The position numbers and the translations under genes were made by a program. A model generated the notes under the pieces. It did not search any database. It was not told the origin of the DNA and saw only the letters and a program-made list of their open reading frames with translations. A stretch of DNA of 64,000 nucleotides. It comes from CAVTLG01 sp963735495. GTDB lineage: Bacteria > Chloroflexota > Ktedonobacteria > Ktedonobacterales > Ktedonobacteraceae. Of this stretch, positions 24,662 through 34,093 are shown in pieces. Position 1 is the stretch's first letter, and each line of letters starts with the position of its first letter. The stretch lies in contig CAVTLG010000008.1 in assembly GCA_963735495.1 (NCBI GenBank), positions 186,001 to 250,000 of the forward strand, in the 5' to 3' direction.

Positions 24662-27061
24662 TTACTTATCTCCCTTTGGAGCAGTGGAACGCCCAGTGTA
24701 CTGTGAGTAAATGCGCAGGAACGATGCCCAAGATCCCTGAGCACCGGTTGGCTTTTCACTCTCAGGTAAATCATATACGACAGGCACCACAGCCCTATTG
24801 AGACCCATATGACCGGGATCGTGGACCACTTTGCTCCCTTCATATTTCCCTTGCAAGTGGCTTAGCTCCAAGATGTGCCCCAGAGCATACTTACTGGCAG
24901 GTTTGATGACATAGTAGGGGTCATACACATCAAAATCTGGGTGATGGTTGCCTTGCTCGTCGTGGAGATCACCTTGCTTGTGGATAACGATAACATGCGC
25001 ATCAGGATCGGCAATCTTTTCTGGGCTATCGCAAACACCTATTATTATGGGAATGTAATGTTCTTCTCCATCTTTGACATTCATAAGCGTATCTTTAAGT
25101 TTTGCATAGCTAAAGTTATCGCTCACCTCGAAGCGGACTCCTTTTCCTTTTTGCATTGGAATAATCAATCTGCCCGCCTCAAGTTCAGCATTCAAATAGT
25201 CTGCTATCTCAACCTCAGACCATCCAACGTCTTTACGAGACTCTCCATGAGGATGCGCGTGAATTTCTGCAAATTTTTCCTGGAGTTCCTCACGGCTTGA
25301 TGTTATCTCTGGACGATACAGGCTGAGAATTCTGGTGAGGCATGCGGGGCCACAGCAACCAGTAAAACCAGAAGAGTCAATATCTCTGTACTGCAGATTG
25401 TCCTCTTGCCACGTTGGATTATAGCGCCATATGTCAGAATCGAAAAACCTTAGCCAGATGCCGTTTATATACTTATTTTTCAAATCTCCACCAGCACGAG
25501 CAAAACGCTTGGCTTCGTGACGTTGCGTGATATGTTGAAAGAGATCGGCTTCGCATTCGAGTGAGCGTAACTTTATACGCTCGACAAACGTTTTCTTCGC
25601 CTTATCCTCGGTCAGATTTTTTACTTCATTTGCCTTACGATCTATTTTTACTATTACATTATGATAAGCATATCTTAATTCTTCCAACATACTATCTTGC
25701 CTCTTATATATAGAATAAGGATGATCAGGATCTATAAAATCTGCCTCGATTATGCTCTTTGCTTTTTTAGCCATATTGCGTAGTTTTTCTCTCTTTTGAT
25801 CACTCATCTTAGCTTGGGATATTTCACTTACCTTCGCATCTATTGCCTGTAAAGCTCCATTTTTATCCATTTTTACACAATTTATAATATCTTCTTCTAC
25901 ACCCATTTCCCTCATATTTGCTTCTACTTTTAATAAACATTCATTATATCGCCTCGTTGACATTTTTTGTTCATCATTCATATCATCATGATAACTCGGA
26001 TCTACAAAATCAGCCTCGATTGCTCTTCGCGTTCTTGCAGCTATCGCAAGTAGTCTCTTTCGATCTCGATCACTCATCTTAGAGTAGCTTTCACTTACCT
26101 TCGCTGCAATTGCCTGTAAAGCCCCCTCTTTATCCATTATCACACGTTCTACAATATCCTCTCCTACTCCTATTTCCTTCAAATTTGTTTTTACTCCTCT
26201 CACTGTATGCCTATATTTCTCTGATATAACACTTTCTAAGTTATAAGATACACTTTTTAATATTTCTCTATATTCTTTTGATATAATTTCATGTAAATTA
26301 CATACTTCATGCCAGAATATTAAATCTTTCTTCAATTCTGCCTTGATATTGTCACGTACGCTGATACGACCTCTCTCCTCAGTGGATACGCCAACAGAAC
26401 CATGCAATTCCAGGATATGCCAATTCAAGAGCGCCGCCGGGCCGTTGCCAACCTTACTAAGATCAGCATGTAAAGCCTGTAAATCCCTAAATGCCCCATT
26501 AAAACATCGCCCGCCACGATCCATATCGCCGCTATAATTTATAGCTGATTCTTTTATGTAATTATACCGGCTTATAAGCCGCATTGCTTCTTCTTCTAGC
26601 TTTTGATGGGCGTCAATTAACTGACGAACAGCTTCCAACCTTTCCTCTTCGGTCTCGTCTGCCATGGGACCCCTGTCTAATCGATAGCTATCCTGGGTTT
26701 CTTGCAGAGCATCCACGCGCTCCTTGAAGTTCTCTTCTTGCAGATCGTCTCTGGATAGATTGGCCGCTTCTTTCTCTCTACTTGCTACCCTTTTTACCAG
26801 CATACTCCTCCAGCTTTCGCCTGCCCTCTCTATCCTCTCCCGGTCCTTCTGCACTGCCTCATCTGCTCTCCCATCCGTTGGAATAGATCTTTTTGCCTTA
26901 TCTACTACTGCTGCTACTATAGCATTTATTGTATCATATTTTAGAGAGCCAATAGTTTCATACCTCTCTCTCCGTAATACCCCATCTCTCAGCAAGTCAA
27001 GAGCTTTCCCTTCGGGCTCTGCCTCAGGCTTCTTCACCTCTCCAACATCAGTAGATTGCAT
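24662..27061 (-). CDS. Large helical protein with C-terminal C39-peptidase-like domain
   Basis: 799 residues. About 1-520: charged, helical, coiled-coil-like, including two related segments of roughly 95 residues (each with MREMG/LKEIG-VGEDI, MDK-GALQAI, KVSE, KMSD, IEADF-DP). C-terminal 230 residues: GFTGCCGPACLTRIL supplies a catalytic-Cys-like motif, and DAHVIVIHKQG followed by FDVYDPYY supplies His and Asp/Asn as in C39-type papain-like peptidases. No signal peptide. The DNA is markedly more AT-rich than the flanks, suggesting transfer. It could be a toxin/effector or a protease of a defence or export system. The catalytic assignment is from motif reading only. Confidence 0.75.
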   Translation of the reverse strand: MQSTDVGEVKKPEAEPEGKALDLLRDGVLRRERYETIGSLKYDTINAIVAAVVDKAKRSIPTDGRADEAVQKDRERIERAGESWRSMLVKRVASREKEAANLSRDDLQEENFKERVDALQETQDSYRLDRGPMADETEEERLEAVRQLIDAHQKLEEEAMRLISRYNYIKESAINYSGDMDRGGRCFNGAFRDLQALHADLSKVGNGPAALLNWHILELHGSVGVSTEERGRISVRDNIKAELKKDLIFWHEVCNLHEIISKEYREILKSVSYNLESVISEKYRHTVRGVKTNLKEIGVGEDIVERVIMDKEGALQAIAAKVSESYSKMSDRDRKRLLAIAARTRRAIEADFVDPSYHDDMNDEQKMSTRRYNECLLKVEANMREMGVEEDIINCVKMDKNGALQAIDAKVSEISQAKMSDQKREKLRNMAKKAKSIIEADFIDPDHPYSIYKRQDSMLEELRYAYHNVIVKIDRKANEVKNLTEDKAKKTFVERIKLRSLECEADLFQHITQRHEAKRFARAGGDLKNKYINGIWLRFFDSDIWRYNPTWQEDNLQYRDIDSSGFTGCCGPACLTRILSLYRPEITSSREELQEKFAEIHAHPHGESRKDVGWSEVEIADYLNAELEAGRLIIPMQKGKGVRFEVSDNFSYAKLKDTLMNVKDGEEHYIPIIIGVCDSPEKIADPDAHVIVIHKQGDLHDEQGNHHPDFDVYDPYYVIKPASKYALGHILELSHLQGKYEGSKVVHDPGHMGLNRAVVPVVYDLPESEKPTGAQGSWASFLRIYSQYTGRSTAPKGDK

Positions 27062-27153
27062 AAAGCACCGCTCCCTTCTTTTTCAACGCTAGTATAACTA
27101 TATATACTCTTAGCTGGGAAAAACAAGGGATATATAGGGTCAGACCCTCTTAT

Positions 27154-27339
27154 TCAATTATTGTCTGTTTGTTCCGTATACAGCCTACGCAGAAACTTTC
27201 CGAGTTCGCGATAAGCTTTCCCTCTACGATGTGGAGTTTCCACGTTCTTGCCAAAGATTTTTTTGAGCTGCTCTCTGGTGTTGGCTTCGGCTTTGCCATG
27301 CGGCGTGCTACCATGAATACAAACACCCTTCTCCTCAAT
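27154..27339 (-). CDS. Small ORF of about 61 residues with coding signature but no ordinary start
   Basis: The frame ending TGA at 27154-27156 reads GSTPHGKAEANTREQLKKIF, then a basic helix RGKAYRELGKFLRRLY, with third codon positions strongly G/C (typical of coding in this genome). It begins at or after the ATPase stop (27339) and has no ATG, GTG or TTG; ATT at 27339-27337 or GTA is the first option. Another frame has a GTG and SD (AGGAGAAGG) but an unlikely product. Either a non-canonical start, or a one-base error near 27300. Probably coupled to the ATPase. Unknown function. Confidence 0.4.
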   Translation of the reverse strand: MEEKGVCIHGSTPHGKAEANTREQLKKIFGKNVETPHRRGKAYRELGKFLRRLYTEQTDNN

Positions 27340-28760
27340 TACAGCTTAAAATAGATTGCTGAAATACGATCAGCAACCTCACCAAACGTATCCCAATCCA
27401 GCTCTTCATCGTTCATGGCATCTTTGATTTCGCCACGATCTATCAGATAAACAGCGACTTTCTCTTTGCTAATAAAAGCATCTGTATCCCGCAAGAAAAA
27501 TTCTGGACGCATGGCTGCCTTATCCTCGTGTTCAGCGGCTATAGTCAGGTTGGTGAGATGGTCTATCATATACGGACTATGAGTAGTTACGAGCACGTGT
27601 AGCCCGGCATTGACGAGCATTGCGAGAAATTCGATCATCTGTACCTGTGCGAGCGGGTGCAGATTCATCTCAGGCTCGTCGATAACGAGCAATTCCCCTG
27701 GCTCTGCGAAATGACGCAGATAAAATACAAGTGGCGTAAGCTCTTTCACTATGGAAGACGCCACAGAAATTTCCAATGGGGCAGCGTTTCCAGCTGGTTT
27801 GAAGACAATTTCACGTGTAGGATCTGGTTCAGCATTGGAGAAATCCACATTACCGCCCAGGATTTGTGCTTCCAATAGTTCGGCCAGCGTGATGTAGTGT
27901 TGTATGGCTGGATTTTTCTTGGCAGCCCTGGCTCGCCTGCTTTTTTCTTTTGATCCAATCGTAAATGCATTTATGGCAGAAGACAGATATGCTGAAACTG
28001 GTCCAGAAAGTTCTCGGGCTCCTTGCGCTAATGCTTGCTCATATTCCTGTTGAATACTATGCTGGTCTAATATTCCATGTGTGACAGAACTATTGAACGG
28101 GAAAGTTATGAAGGTAGTTCTTTCCGTGGGAAGTACTGCTACATATGGATAAAGTGCTCTGCGCAGGGTACGCAGGATACGTAGAAATAAATCCTTTACG
28201 ATAATATCCCGTGGCAGTCTTTCCGTTATCTGCTCGTCTGTATCTGCACCAGAAAACGTATACATGTATAGTTCTTTCTGGTCCGTTTTTTTACGCATAC
28301 TGATCAGCAATTTTCCGATATTTGCTTCTACCGACGTAGCCAGAATAGCATCTGTAAATTGTTTCTTTGACTCTGTGAAGCTGAGCGACAATTCAAAATC
28401 GCTAAATGAGGCTAATTTTGTCCCCATGAACATAGGCAACCATGCTTGCGCCTGTTTGGCCACGTTGTTGAAATATCTTTCGCCGTACTCGTTAGCAAAC
28501 TGTACAAGATCAATGGTTGTAGTACCAACTTCCAACATTTCGTCAATAGCAGTAATCAGATACGGATACGCTGTAGCAATCTCTTCCGCGTTTTTCTCTT
28601 TCATATAATGTAAAAATCCATATTCGCCAAAAATGCCGGCTAATGTATAGGCTAACCAGGTTTTCCCTGAATTGTTTGGCCCAATAAAAATAGTCAGCGG
28701 CTTGAGATCGAACTCTGCCAGTTGGCGAATAACGCCTAGATTACGAACATGGATCTTCAT
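27339..28760 (-). CDS. AAA/ABC-type ATPase (OLD/AAA_15-21 group)
   Basis: 473 residues from ATG 28758-28760 (SD AGAGG, 8-9 nt upstream). P-loop FIGPNNSGKTWLAYTLAG near residue 28, a long helical insert, then the Walker B region ELLVIDEPEMNLHPLAQVQM and the sensor VTTHSPYMIDHL. No TOPRIM nuclease domain follows, unlike full OLD proteins. Relatives occur as the ATPase of defence pairs (such as PARIS AriA). Downstream on the same strand are a small ORF and an 800-residue C39-peptidase-like protein. Confidence 0.88.
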   Translation of the reverse strand: MKIHVRNLGVIRQLAEFDLKPLTIFIGPNNSGKTWLAYTLAGIFGEYGFLHYMKEKNAEEIATAYPYLITAIDEMLEVGTTTIDLVQFANEYGERYFNNVAKQAQAWLPMFMGTKLASFSDFELSLSFTESKKQFTDAILATSVEANIGKLLISMRKKTDQKELYMYTFSGADTDEQITERLPRDIIVKDLFLRILRTLRRALYPYVAVLPTERTTFITFPFNSSVTHGILDQHSIQQEYEQALAQGARELSGPVSAYLSSAINAFTIGSKEKSRRARAAKKNPAIQHYITLAELLEAQILGGNVDFSNAEPDPTREIVFKPAGNAAPLEISVASSIVKELTPLVFYLRHFAEPGELLVIDEPEMNLHPLAQVQMIEFLAMLVNAGLHVLVTTHSPYMIDHLTNLTIAAEHEDKAAMRPEFFLRDTDAFISKEKVAVYLIDRGEIKDAMNDEELDWDTFGEVADRISAIYFKL

Positions 28761-28814
28761 ATGTGTACCTCTACAGATAGTCTTTTCTGTGCTAAATAAC
28801 AAGCCTCTCTTTGC

Positions 28815-28823
28815 AGTATAGCA
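28815..28823 (-). promoter_or_regulatory. Extended -10 promoter of the ATPase gene
   Basis: Minus strand TGC-TATACT (28823-28815): TGn plus a -10 hexamer, no good -35. The start would be about 45-50 nt before the ATG at 28760. Confidence 0.5.
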
Positions 28824-29240
28824 AGTTGCTGAACGTCATAAGGGCATCTCTGTGTCTTTTTTGGCCTTGGTCATCGCTGATATTGGCAATGATACACACG
28901 TATTGACAATAACCAGGCACAATCATCGCTAGAAAAATATGCTTCTTCTTCTTTTTAATGAAGTTGCAAATACCTTTTTCACTCTATTTACGAGTGTAAC
29001 AGAGTGAAATAAGTTTGTAAACTGATTTTTATAAAAATGAGGATATTGTAATTTGCTTGCAGATCTGTTTTTGCACAGTAATGACCTATACAGGTCAGGG
29101 AAGAATAAACTTGGTTTGGCCGGGCAATATCGGCGTCATACCCTCTCTTTTCTAATAGCTGTAGACATCTTGCTGCAACTATGGTACGGTGAAGAAACAG
29201 CGACTATAACAACCTCACGTTGATAAGGAGTGCAGTGGCA
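28824..29240. other. Intergenic, AT-rich, no gene found
   Basis: About 417 bp between divergent genes. It has A/T runs and no recognisable riboswitch; the GH15 promoter must lie here but I cannot place it with confidence. Confidence 0.4.
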
Positions 29241-30662
29241 ATGCCGAGAGATCTACCGCTGGGTAATGGGTCATTACTCATCAATTTTGATAAAGGTTAT
29301 AATGTACGCGATATCTACTGGCCCTACGTGGGACAGGAATTGCATACAGATGGTGATATTTCGCATACAGGTGTCTGGGTAAGTGGTCAATTTGCCTGGC
29401 TGGATGCTGCCGAGTGGCAACGTGAGCTGCGCTACGACCAGGAAACATTGGTTACGCACGTCACTCTGACGCACCCTGGATTACAACTCCAATTGCTCTT
29501 CAACGATACAGTCGATTTTTATCGCGCGATCTTCTTGCGCCACGTCACTGTCATCAATCAGGCGGACCGGACGCGCGAAGTGCGGCTCTTTTTCCACTAT
29601 GACTGGCACATCTGGAACGATACTGATGGCAATACCGTCTTTTACTATCCGCCAGTGCAGGCGCTGGTGGCCTATAAACAGCGCGCCTATTTCCTGATGA
29701 ATGGACAGACACTGTGGAAGGGTCAGGCGCGCAATGGCATTAGTAGCTGGGCCAGCGGCATTAAAGAGTTTAACGGCGCACAAGGCACCTGGCGCGATGC
29801 CGAAGACGGCGACCTGGGCCGCAATCCGATAGCTCAAGGCTCGGTTGATGGTACACTGGCCTTATACCTCCCTCCTCTGGACGCTCATGCTACAGGTGAA
29901 GCCTATCACTGGCTGGCGATTGGACGCGATTTGCCGGAGGTCGTGGAGCTAAATCGGCAAGTCACGGAGCGCGGACCACAGACATTTTTAGCGCGTACCC
30001 ACAATTACTGGCATACCTGGGTCAATAAGGATGCGCAGGATTTCGCTGACCTTTCGCCAGAACTGGTGGCTTTGTACAAACAGAGCTTACTGATACTGCG
30101 TACACAAATTGATAATGCCGGAGCCATTGTGGCTGCCAACGACGCTGACGTGCGCAATTTCTCGCGTGATAGCTATTCATACATGTGGCCGCGCGATGGG
30201 GCCCTGGTCGCCAATGCGCTCAGCCACGCGGGCTACTCGGAGATCACGCGCAGCTTCTACGACTTTTGTGGCGCAGCCCTGACAGACGAGGGCTATCTCT
30301 TACACAAATACAATCCCGATCACTCCTGGGGGAGCAGCTGGCATCCCTGGGTGGACAAAGAAGGCAAACCGCAACTGCCTATCCAGGAGGACGAAACCGC
30401 GCTTGTACTGTATAGCCTCTGGCAACATTACAACCACTTCCACGATATTGAGTTCGTCGCGCCGCATTACCGTACACTGATTACACGCGCCGCTGATTTT
30501 CTGGTCAGCTATCGCGAGCCTACAACCCATTTACCACAAGCCTCCTACGATCTCTGGGAAGAACGACGCGGCATCCTGACCTATACCACAGCCGCCGTCT
30601 ATGCCGGACTGGATGCCGCCGCCAGATTTTCTACGCTCTTTGGCGAAACGGAAGCTCAGTAA
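29241..30662 (+). CDS. GH15 glucoamylase-type glycoside hydrolase, N-terminal part (frameshifted)
   Basis: 473 residues ending early. The N-terminal beta-sandwich domain begins LPLGNGSLLINFDKGYNVRD. The (alpha/alpha)6 catalytic region starts about residue 250 with NFSRDSYSYMWPRDGALVA. PIQEDETALVLYSLW and SYDLWEERRGILTYTTAAVY hold the candidate acid/base glutamates. It hydrolyses terminal alpha-glucosidic bonds (starch, maltodextrin or trehalose/isomaltose, depending on clade). SD AAGGAG lies 10 nt upstream. The frame stops at 30660-30662, while similarity continues at once in the +1 frame (next feature), so one extra base, or an error, lies near 30640-30660. Confidence 0.85.
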   Translation: MPRDLPLGNGSLLINFDKGYNVRDIYWPYVGQELHTDGDISHTGVWVSGQFAWLDAAEWQRELRYDQETLVTHVTLTHPGLQLQLLFNDTVDFYRAIFLRHVTVINQADRTREVRLFFHYDWHIWNDTDGNTVFYYPPVQALVAYKQRAYFLMNGQTLWKGQARNGISSWASGIKEFNGAQGTWRDAEDGDLGRNPIAQGSVDGTLALYLPPLDAHATGEAYHWLAIGRDLPEVVELNRQVTERGPQTFLARTHNYWHTWVNKDAQDFADLSPELVALYKQSLLILRTQIDNAGAIVAANDADVRNFSRDSYSYMWPRDGALVANALSHAGYSEITRSFYDFCGAALTDEGYLLHKYNPDHSWGSSWHPWVDKEGKPQLPIQEDETALVLYSLWQHYNHFHDIEFVAPHYRTLITRAADFLVSYREPTTHLPQASYDLWEERRGILTYTTAAVYAGLDAAARFSTLFGETEAQ

Positions 30663-31227
30663 CACATACCGACAAGCAGCTAACCAGATTAAGGATGCGG
30701 CGCTGCGCTATCTGTGGGATGAAAAGCGTGGCCGTTTCCTGCGTATGATCAACGTGGAGACCAACGGCACGATTGTGCAGGATGCAACGATAGATAGCAG
30801 TGTGTGCGGCCTGTTCCTGTTTGGCATGTTTCCGGCACGCGATCCACACGTTGAAAGCACCATGCGACAGTTAGAGCAGACACTGTGGGTAAAAACAGAG
30901 GTTGGAGGCATGTCACGCTACGAAAACGACTATTATTACCAGGTCACACACGATTTATCCAAAGCGCAAGGCAATCCCTGGTTTATTTGTACACTGTGGC
31001 TGGCGCAGTATCGTATTACCCATGCTGAGACTATCGACGAATTGCGGCAGGCCCTACCACTCTTGCAGTGGGTACAACAGCACGCCTTGCCCAGCGGCGT
31101 CATGGCAGAACAGGTCGATCCATTCAGCAGCGCGCCGCTAAGCGTCTCGCCGCTGACCTGGAGCCATGCCGAATACGCCTTAACTGTGCGCTGGTACCTG
31201 GGAAAATATCACAGATTGAAGCAGTAA
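30655..31227 (+). pseudogene. GH15 glucoamylase, C-terminal part in the +1 frame
   Basis: About 190 residues continuing the same catalytic domain: NTYRQAANQIKDAALRYLW, GVCGLFLFGMFP-like segments, GMSRYENDYYYQV and a final LTWSHAEYALTVRWYLGKYH, the normal GH15 ending. It has no start of its own in a sensible position (an in-frame ATG at 30601 overlaps the first part in a non-coding frame). Together the parts give a protein of about 665 residues. Authentic decay, +1 frameshifting and base-calling error are all possible; CAG-TAA is a poor slippery site. Confidence 0.8.
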
Positions 31228-31237
31228 GCACGCATGT

Positions 31238-31813
31238 CTATGCATCGAGCGAGTTGAGCATGGCCTGTTTGCCCAGTATTTTTAGCGTCACACCAAGTGC
31301 TAGCACAACAGCGGCATTCACGCCTAGCTCGATCATGGTATGGTAAAATTCGTCTGTGCTGATGGTTCCACCTATCGAGAGCCTGGCACCGATAGACAGG
31401 ATGCCGCGTGTGGCTGAGATAATGCCGATGAAGAGAAATGGCTGCAAAGACGTTGCACGCGCTCTGAGATAATGAATCACAGTGCTGAGTACTTCCATGA
31501 TAATCAGGACGAGAAGCAAATCAGAGATAAACTGGATAATATCGGTCGCCACAGCCGTCAGCAGAACATGGCTCAGCGCACCGTATAGCGCATTTACGAA
31601 ATTCCAGATACTATAGATGAGCGCAATAAGTGCTCCTATCAGGAAGCATAACCCAACCGTTGTATAGACAAGGGTATCGGCACGATCCAACAAACGGCTG
31701 GCAAAGGTAGCAATATGTCTTGTTACCTCGTCGCTATTATTAGTATGCGTCGTGGCATTGGCGATTACAGGAGGTGACTCCTGTTGAGGATTACTGCTCT
31801 GATCACCGGTCAT
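31238..31813 (-). CDS. PsiE-like membrane protein
   Basis: 191 residues. Hydrophilic Gln/Asn/Thr-rich N terminus, then four helices (TTVGLCFLIGALIALIYSIW; a helix around LLTAVATDIIQF; LLLVLIIMEVLSTVIHYLR; GVNAAVVLALGVTLKIL). LLVLIIMEVLSTVIHYLRA followed by PFLFIGIISATRGIL is the pattern of the phosphate-starvation-inducible PsiE family. Function is unknown in the family. SD AGGAG 9 nt upstream. Convergent with the GH15 gene. Confidence 0.75.
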   Translation of the reverse strand: MTGDQSSNPQQESPPVIANATTHTNNSDEVTRHIATFASRLLDRADTLVYTTVGLCFLIGALIALIYSIWNFVNALYGALSHVLLTAVATDIIQFISDLLLVLIIMEVLSTVIHYLRARATSLQPFLFIGIISATRGILSIGARLSIGGTISTDEFYHTMIELGVNAAVVLALGVTLKILGKQAMLNSLDA

Positions 31814-31990
31814 CTACTCTCACTCCTTTTTTATCGTTGCATGCCGCTCTATCATTCTTGATGACAGCATGCCTAAAATATCGCAATTGCCCGCTTCAAT
31901 TAGACAGAAGAGCCTGCAACTGTACACTTGAAATAATACAATACGAGAGAAGATAGTGTATATCTTATGTATAATATTTAGGAGGACTGA

Positions 31991-33256
31991 ATGTCACGCT
32001 GGTTCTATTTCCTGCTCATATTCTCCGTTCTGGCTGTGCTGCTCTATTTTCTCCATGCATGGCCCCTCCTCGTCTTTAGCGTCGCGGCTCTGGGTATCAT
32101 GCCGCTGGCAGCCTTGATTGGGCAAGCAGTAGAAGACGTTGCAGAGCATACCGGTGAAATCGTTGGCGGACTGCTCTTTGCAACGTTTGGCAATGCAACG
32201 GAACTGATCATTGGCATCCTGGCGCTCAGCCAGGGACTGGTGGACGTGGTGCGCGCCTCCATTATTGGTTCTATTCTGGGCAATACCCTCCTGGTACTCG
32301 GAGTAGCCATTATCGTCGGAAGTATCAAGCATGGTCGTCTACGTTTTGAGACACGGCCAGCCGGTATGTACGCCTCTCAACTGACATTGTGCATAGGAGG
32401 TCTGTTGCTCCCAACTGTGGCTGAACTGCTAGCATCCCAGAGCAATCAAGACCAGATTATAGCGCGCGGCAATACCCTCTCCGATTTCATAGCTATCATG
32501 CTACTCATCGGTTATAGTGCATCAATTATTTTCAGTATCTTCCACGTACGCAAGCAAAATGGTGAGCAAGAAGAGGATTTTGATCCTATTCGTGGTGCGC
32601 GCTCAGCGGCAACCATGTCACGCTTAATTATTTATCGCCAACAATTGGCCAAAAGTCAAGTACCAGGCAGAACGGGCGTCTTACAGCAGATTGATAAGGC
32701 GCTCGATAGCATTGTGACACCTGAAATCGAGAAACAGCCGGCGATGACGACAGCACAATTGCCTCAACAAACAGTATCAGAGCCAGTAAAGACACCCCTA
32801 TGGCGTGGCTTATTGGTGCTGTGTGCGGCAACGGTCGGAGTTGGTATCCTCTCGGAAATCCTTGTGGATGCCATTGAACCAGTGACAGAGCTATTGCACT
32901 GGAATACAGCCTTTGTAGGACTGGTCTTTATACCTCTGATCGGTGGCATTCCAGAATACTTTAATACGATCTCGATGGCGCTCCATAGGCGTATGAGCAT
33001 GGTTTTAGCCGCTTCAGCCGGGTCTTCCATTCAGATTGCGCTGCTGATGGCTCCCATTATGGTACTGGTTAGCCTGGTAATGCCTGTCCGCTTGAACCTG
33101 GTGTTCAGTATCGTAGAACTGGCGGTGCTGGCGCTGACAACGTTTCTCTTTAGTGAGATCACCAGGGATGGCGAATTTGTCTGGCTGGAAGGGCTGCTGC
33201 TGATCCTGCTCTACGCAATGATGGGCGGGACCATTTTCTTATTTGGGGGTGGTTAA
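31991..33256 (+). CDS. cax: Calcium/proton antiporter, CaCA family
   Basis: 421 residues, about 11 helices. Two inverted-repeat motifs give the ion site: GGLLFATFGNATELIIGILAL (alpha-1) and PLIGGIPEYFNTISMALHRR (alpha-2, where P-E replaces the more usual N-A-x-E). A hydrophilic central loop (about residues 195-260) separates the halves. It exports Ca2+ or other divalent cations in exchange for protons. SD TAGGAGG precedes the ATG. Confidence 0.93.
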   Translation: MSRWFYFLLIFSVLAVLLYFLHAWPLLVFSVAALGIMPLAALIGQAVEDVAEHTGEIVGGLLFATFGNATELIIGILALSQGLVDVVRASIIGSILGNTLLVLGVAIIVGSIKHGRLRFETRPAGMYASQLTLCIGGLLLPTVAELLASQSNQDQIIARGNTLSDFIAIMLLIGYSASIIFSIFHVRKQNGEQEEDFDPIRGARSAATMSRLIIYRQQLAKSQVPGRTGVLQQIDKALDSIVTPEIEKQPAMTTAQLPQQTVSEPVKTPLWRGLLVLCAATVGVGILSEILVDAIEPVTELLHWNTAFVGLVFIPLIGGIPEYFNTISMALHRRMSMVLAASAGSSIQIALLMAPIMVLVSLVMPVRLNLVFSIVELAVLALTTFLFSEITRDGEFVWLEGLLLILLYAMMGGTIFLFGGG

Positions 33257-33257
33257 A

Positions 33258-33330
33258 GTATCCAGGGCGCACACAAAGCGACGCCCCTACCCAATGGTGG
33301 GCGCACACAAGGATAGAGGCCCTGCTAATT
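33258..33330. repeat. Partial GTAGGGGCG repeat after cax
   Basis: CCAGGGCGCACACAAAGCGACGCCCCTACCC then GGTGGGCGCACACAAGGATAGAGG. A half-copy of the family also seen at 11579, 48277 and 57358. Confidence 0.6.
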
Positions 33331-33343
33331 TCCTAACGCATGC

Positions 33344-34093
33344 TCATAATGGAATGGGTAGCACATTGCGTCCCTCACGACCGGCATGGACCAGCGGCGA
33401 GATAAACAACTCGATCACGAATGGTTTCTCGTAGAGCGGACTGTGCACAACATCCATGAAAAAGATGTGTAAGCGTTCACGATGTCCGCTGGAGCCTCCC
33501 GCGAGCGATTGCATGGGCATGGTGATCTCTGCTGTATAACCGGCAGAGGGAACTTGCACATCCGTTTGCTGAATGATATAAGCGTAATTTTCATACAGAG
33601 CTGAGCGCACCTCGATGTGGACGATATCACCCTCCACCATGCAGCTCAATCCCGCCGCTCCGCCTTGTCTGGCCGAGCGTCCCGTTACATTGATGCGAAT
33701 AGAGTAACTCTGGTTGGGTTGTATGCGCAGGGGCGTCTCGATAATGGCAGCCGCTGCCGTCGCATGTTGCTGCTCACCGAGAATAAAACGCTGCACCCGC
33801 TTGAGAAGTGCGGCCTCAGCCTCTCCGTCCTGCGTTTCCGTGTTGGATACGACAACGCCTGATGAACGCTGCTGGCGCGGCACAGGTAACAACGACGCGG
33901 TCAGTAGACCCTTCAAGCGCATCAACGTTTTTTCAGCCTGTTCCAAAGACTTCGCAGGCAACAAAGAGGGCGATTTTACCGGGAGCAATGAGGAGGACTT
34001 CACAGGTACTAAAGCGGAAGAGTGAGCAGTTGGTTCAGTCGGAGGTACTTGCTTCTGCGGGCTATAATCACCGTGTGCAGTTGCCTGGCGCAT
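33344..34093 (-). CDS. C-terminal part of the zinc-ribbon pseudokinase (frameshifted), beta-rich domain
   Basis: 249 residues if read alone from ATG 34093: a Pro/Ser/Lys-rich linker with SSLLPVK-type repeats (three copies of LLP-V/A-KS), then about 150 residues of beta-rich sequence (SYSIRINVTGRSARQGG and later RERLHIFFMDVVHSP). It overlaps the upstream gene by 85 bp in another frame. Adding one A to the A5 tract (T5 on plus at 34115-34119) gives a continuous reading, REKKEALAAENMRQATAHGD, with coding-type codon use. Most likely the end of a single protein of about 800 residues. Confidence 0.7.
   Translation of the reverse strand: MRQATAHGDYSPQKQVPPTEPTAHSSALVPVKSSSLLPVKSPSLLPAKSLEQAEKTLMRLKGLLTASLLPVPRQQRSSGVVVSNTETQDGEAEAALLKRVQRFILGEQQHATAAAAIIETPLRIQPNQSYSIRINVTGRSARQGGAAGLSCMVEGDIVHIEVRSALYENYAYIIQQTDVQVPSAGYTAEITMPMQSLAGGSSGHRERLHIFFMDVVHSPLYEKPFVIELFISPLVHAGREGRNVLPIPL

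Noticed and set aside
30655..30665. Programmed +1 frameshift in the GH15 gene
   Set aside because: CAG-TAA lacks a CTT-TGA-type slippery codon and no upstream stimulator is seen; an indel is simpler.
29241..31227. Two separate GH15-related proteins
   Set aside because: The halves cover one catalytic domain with no duplicated motif, so this is one broken gene.
31970..31975. TATAAT before cax
   Set aside because: Only 16 nt from the ATG, so the transcript would start inside the SD region; chance AT-rich match.
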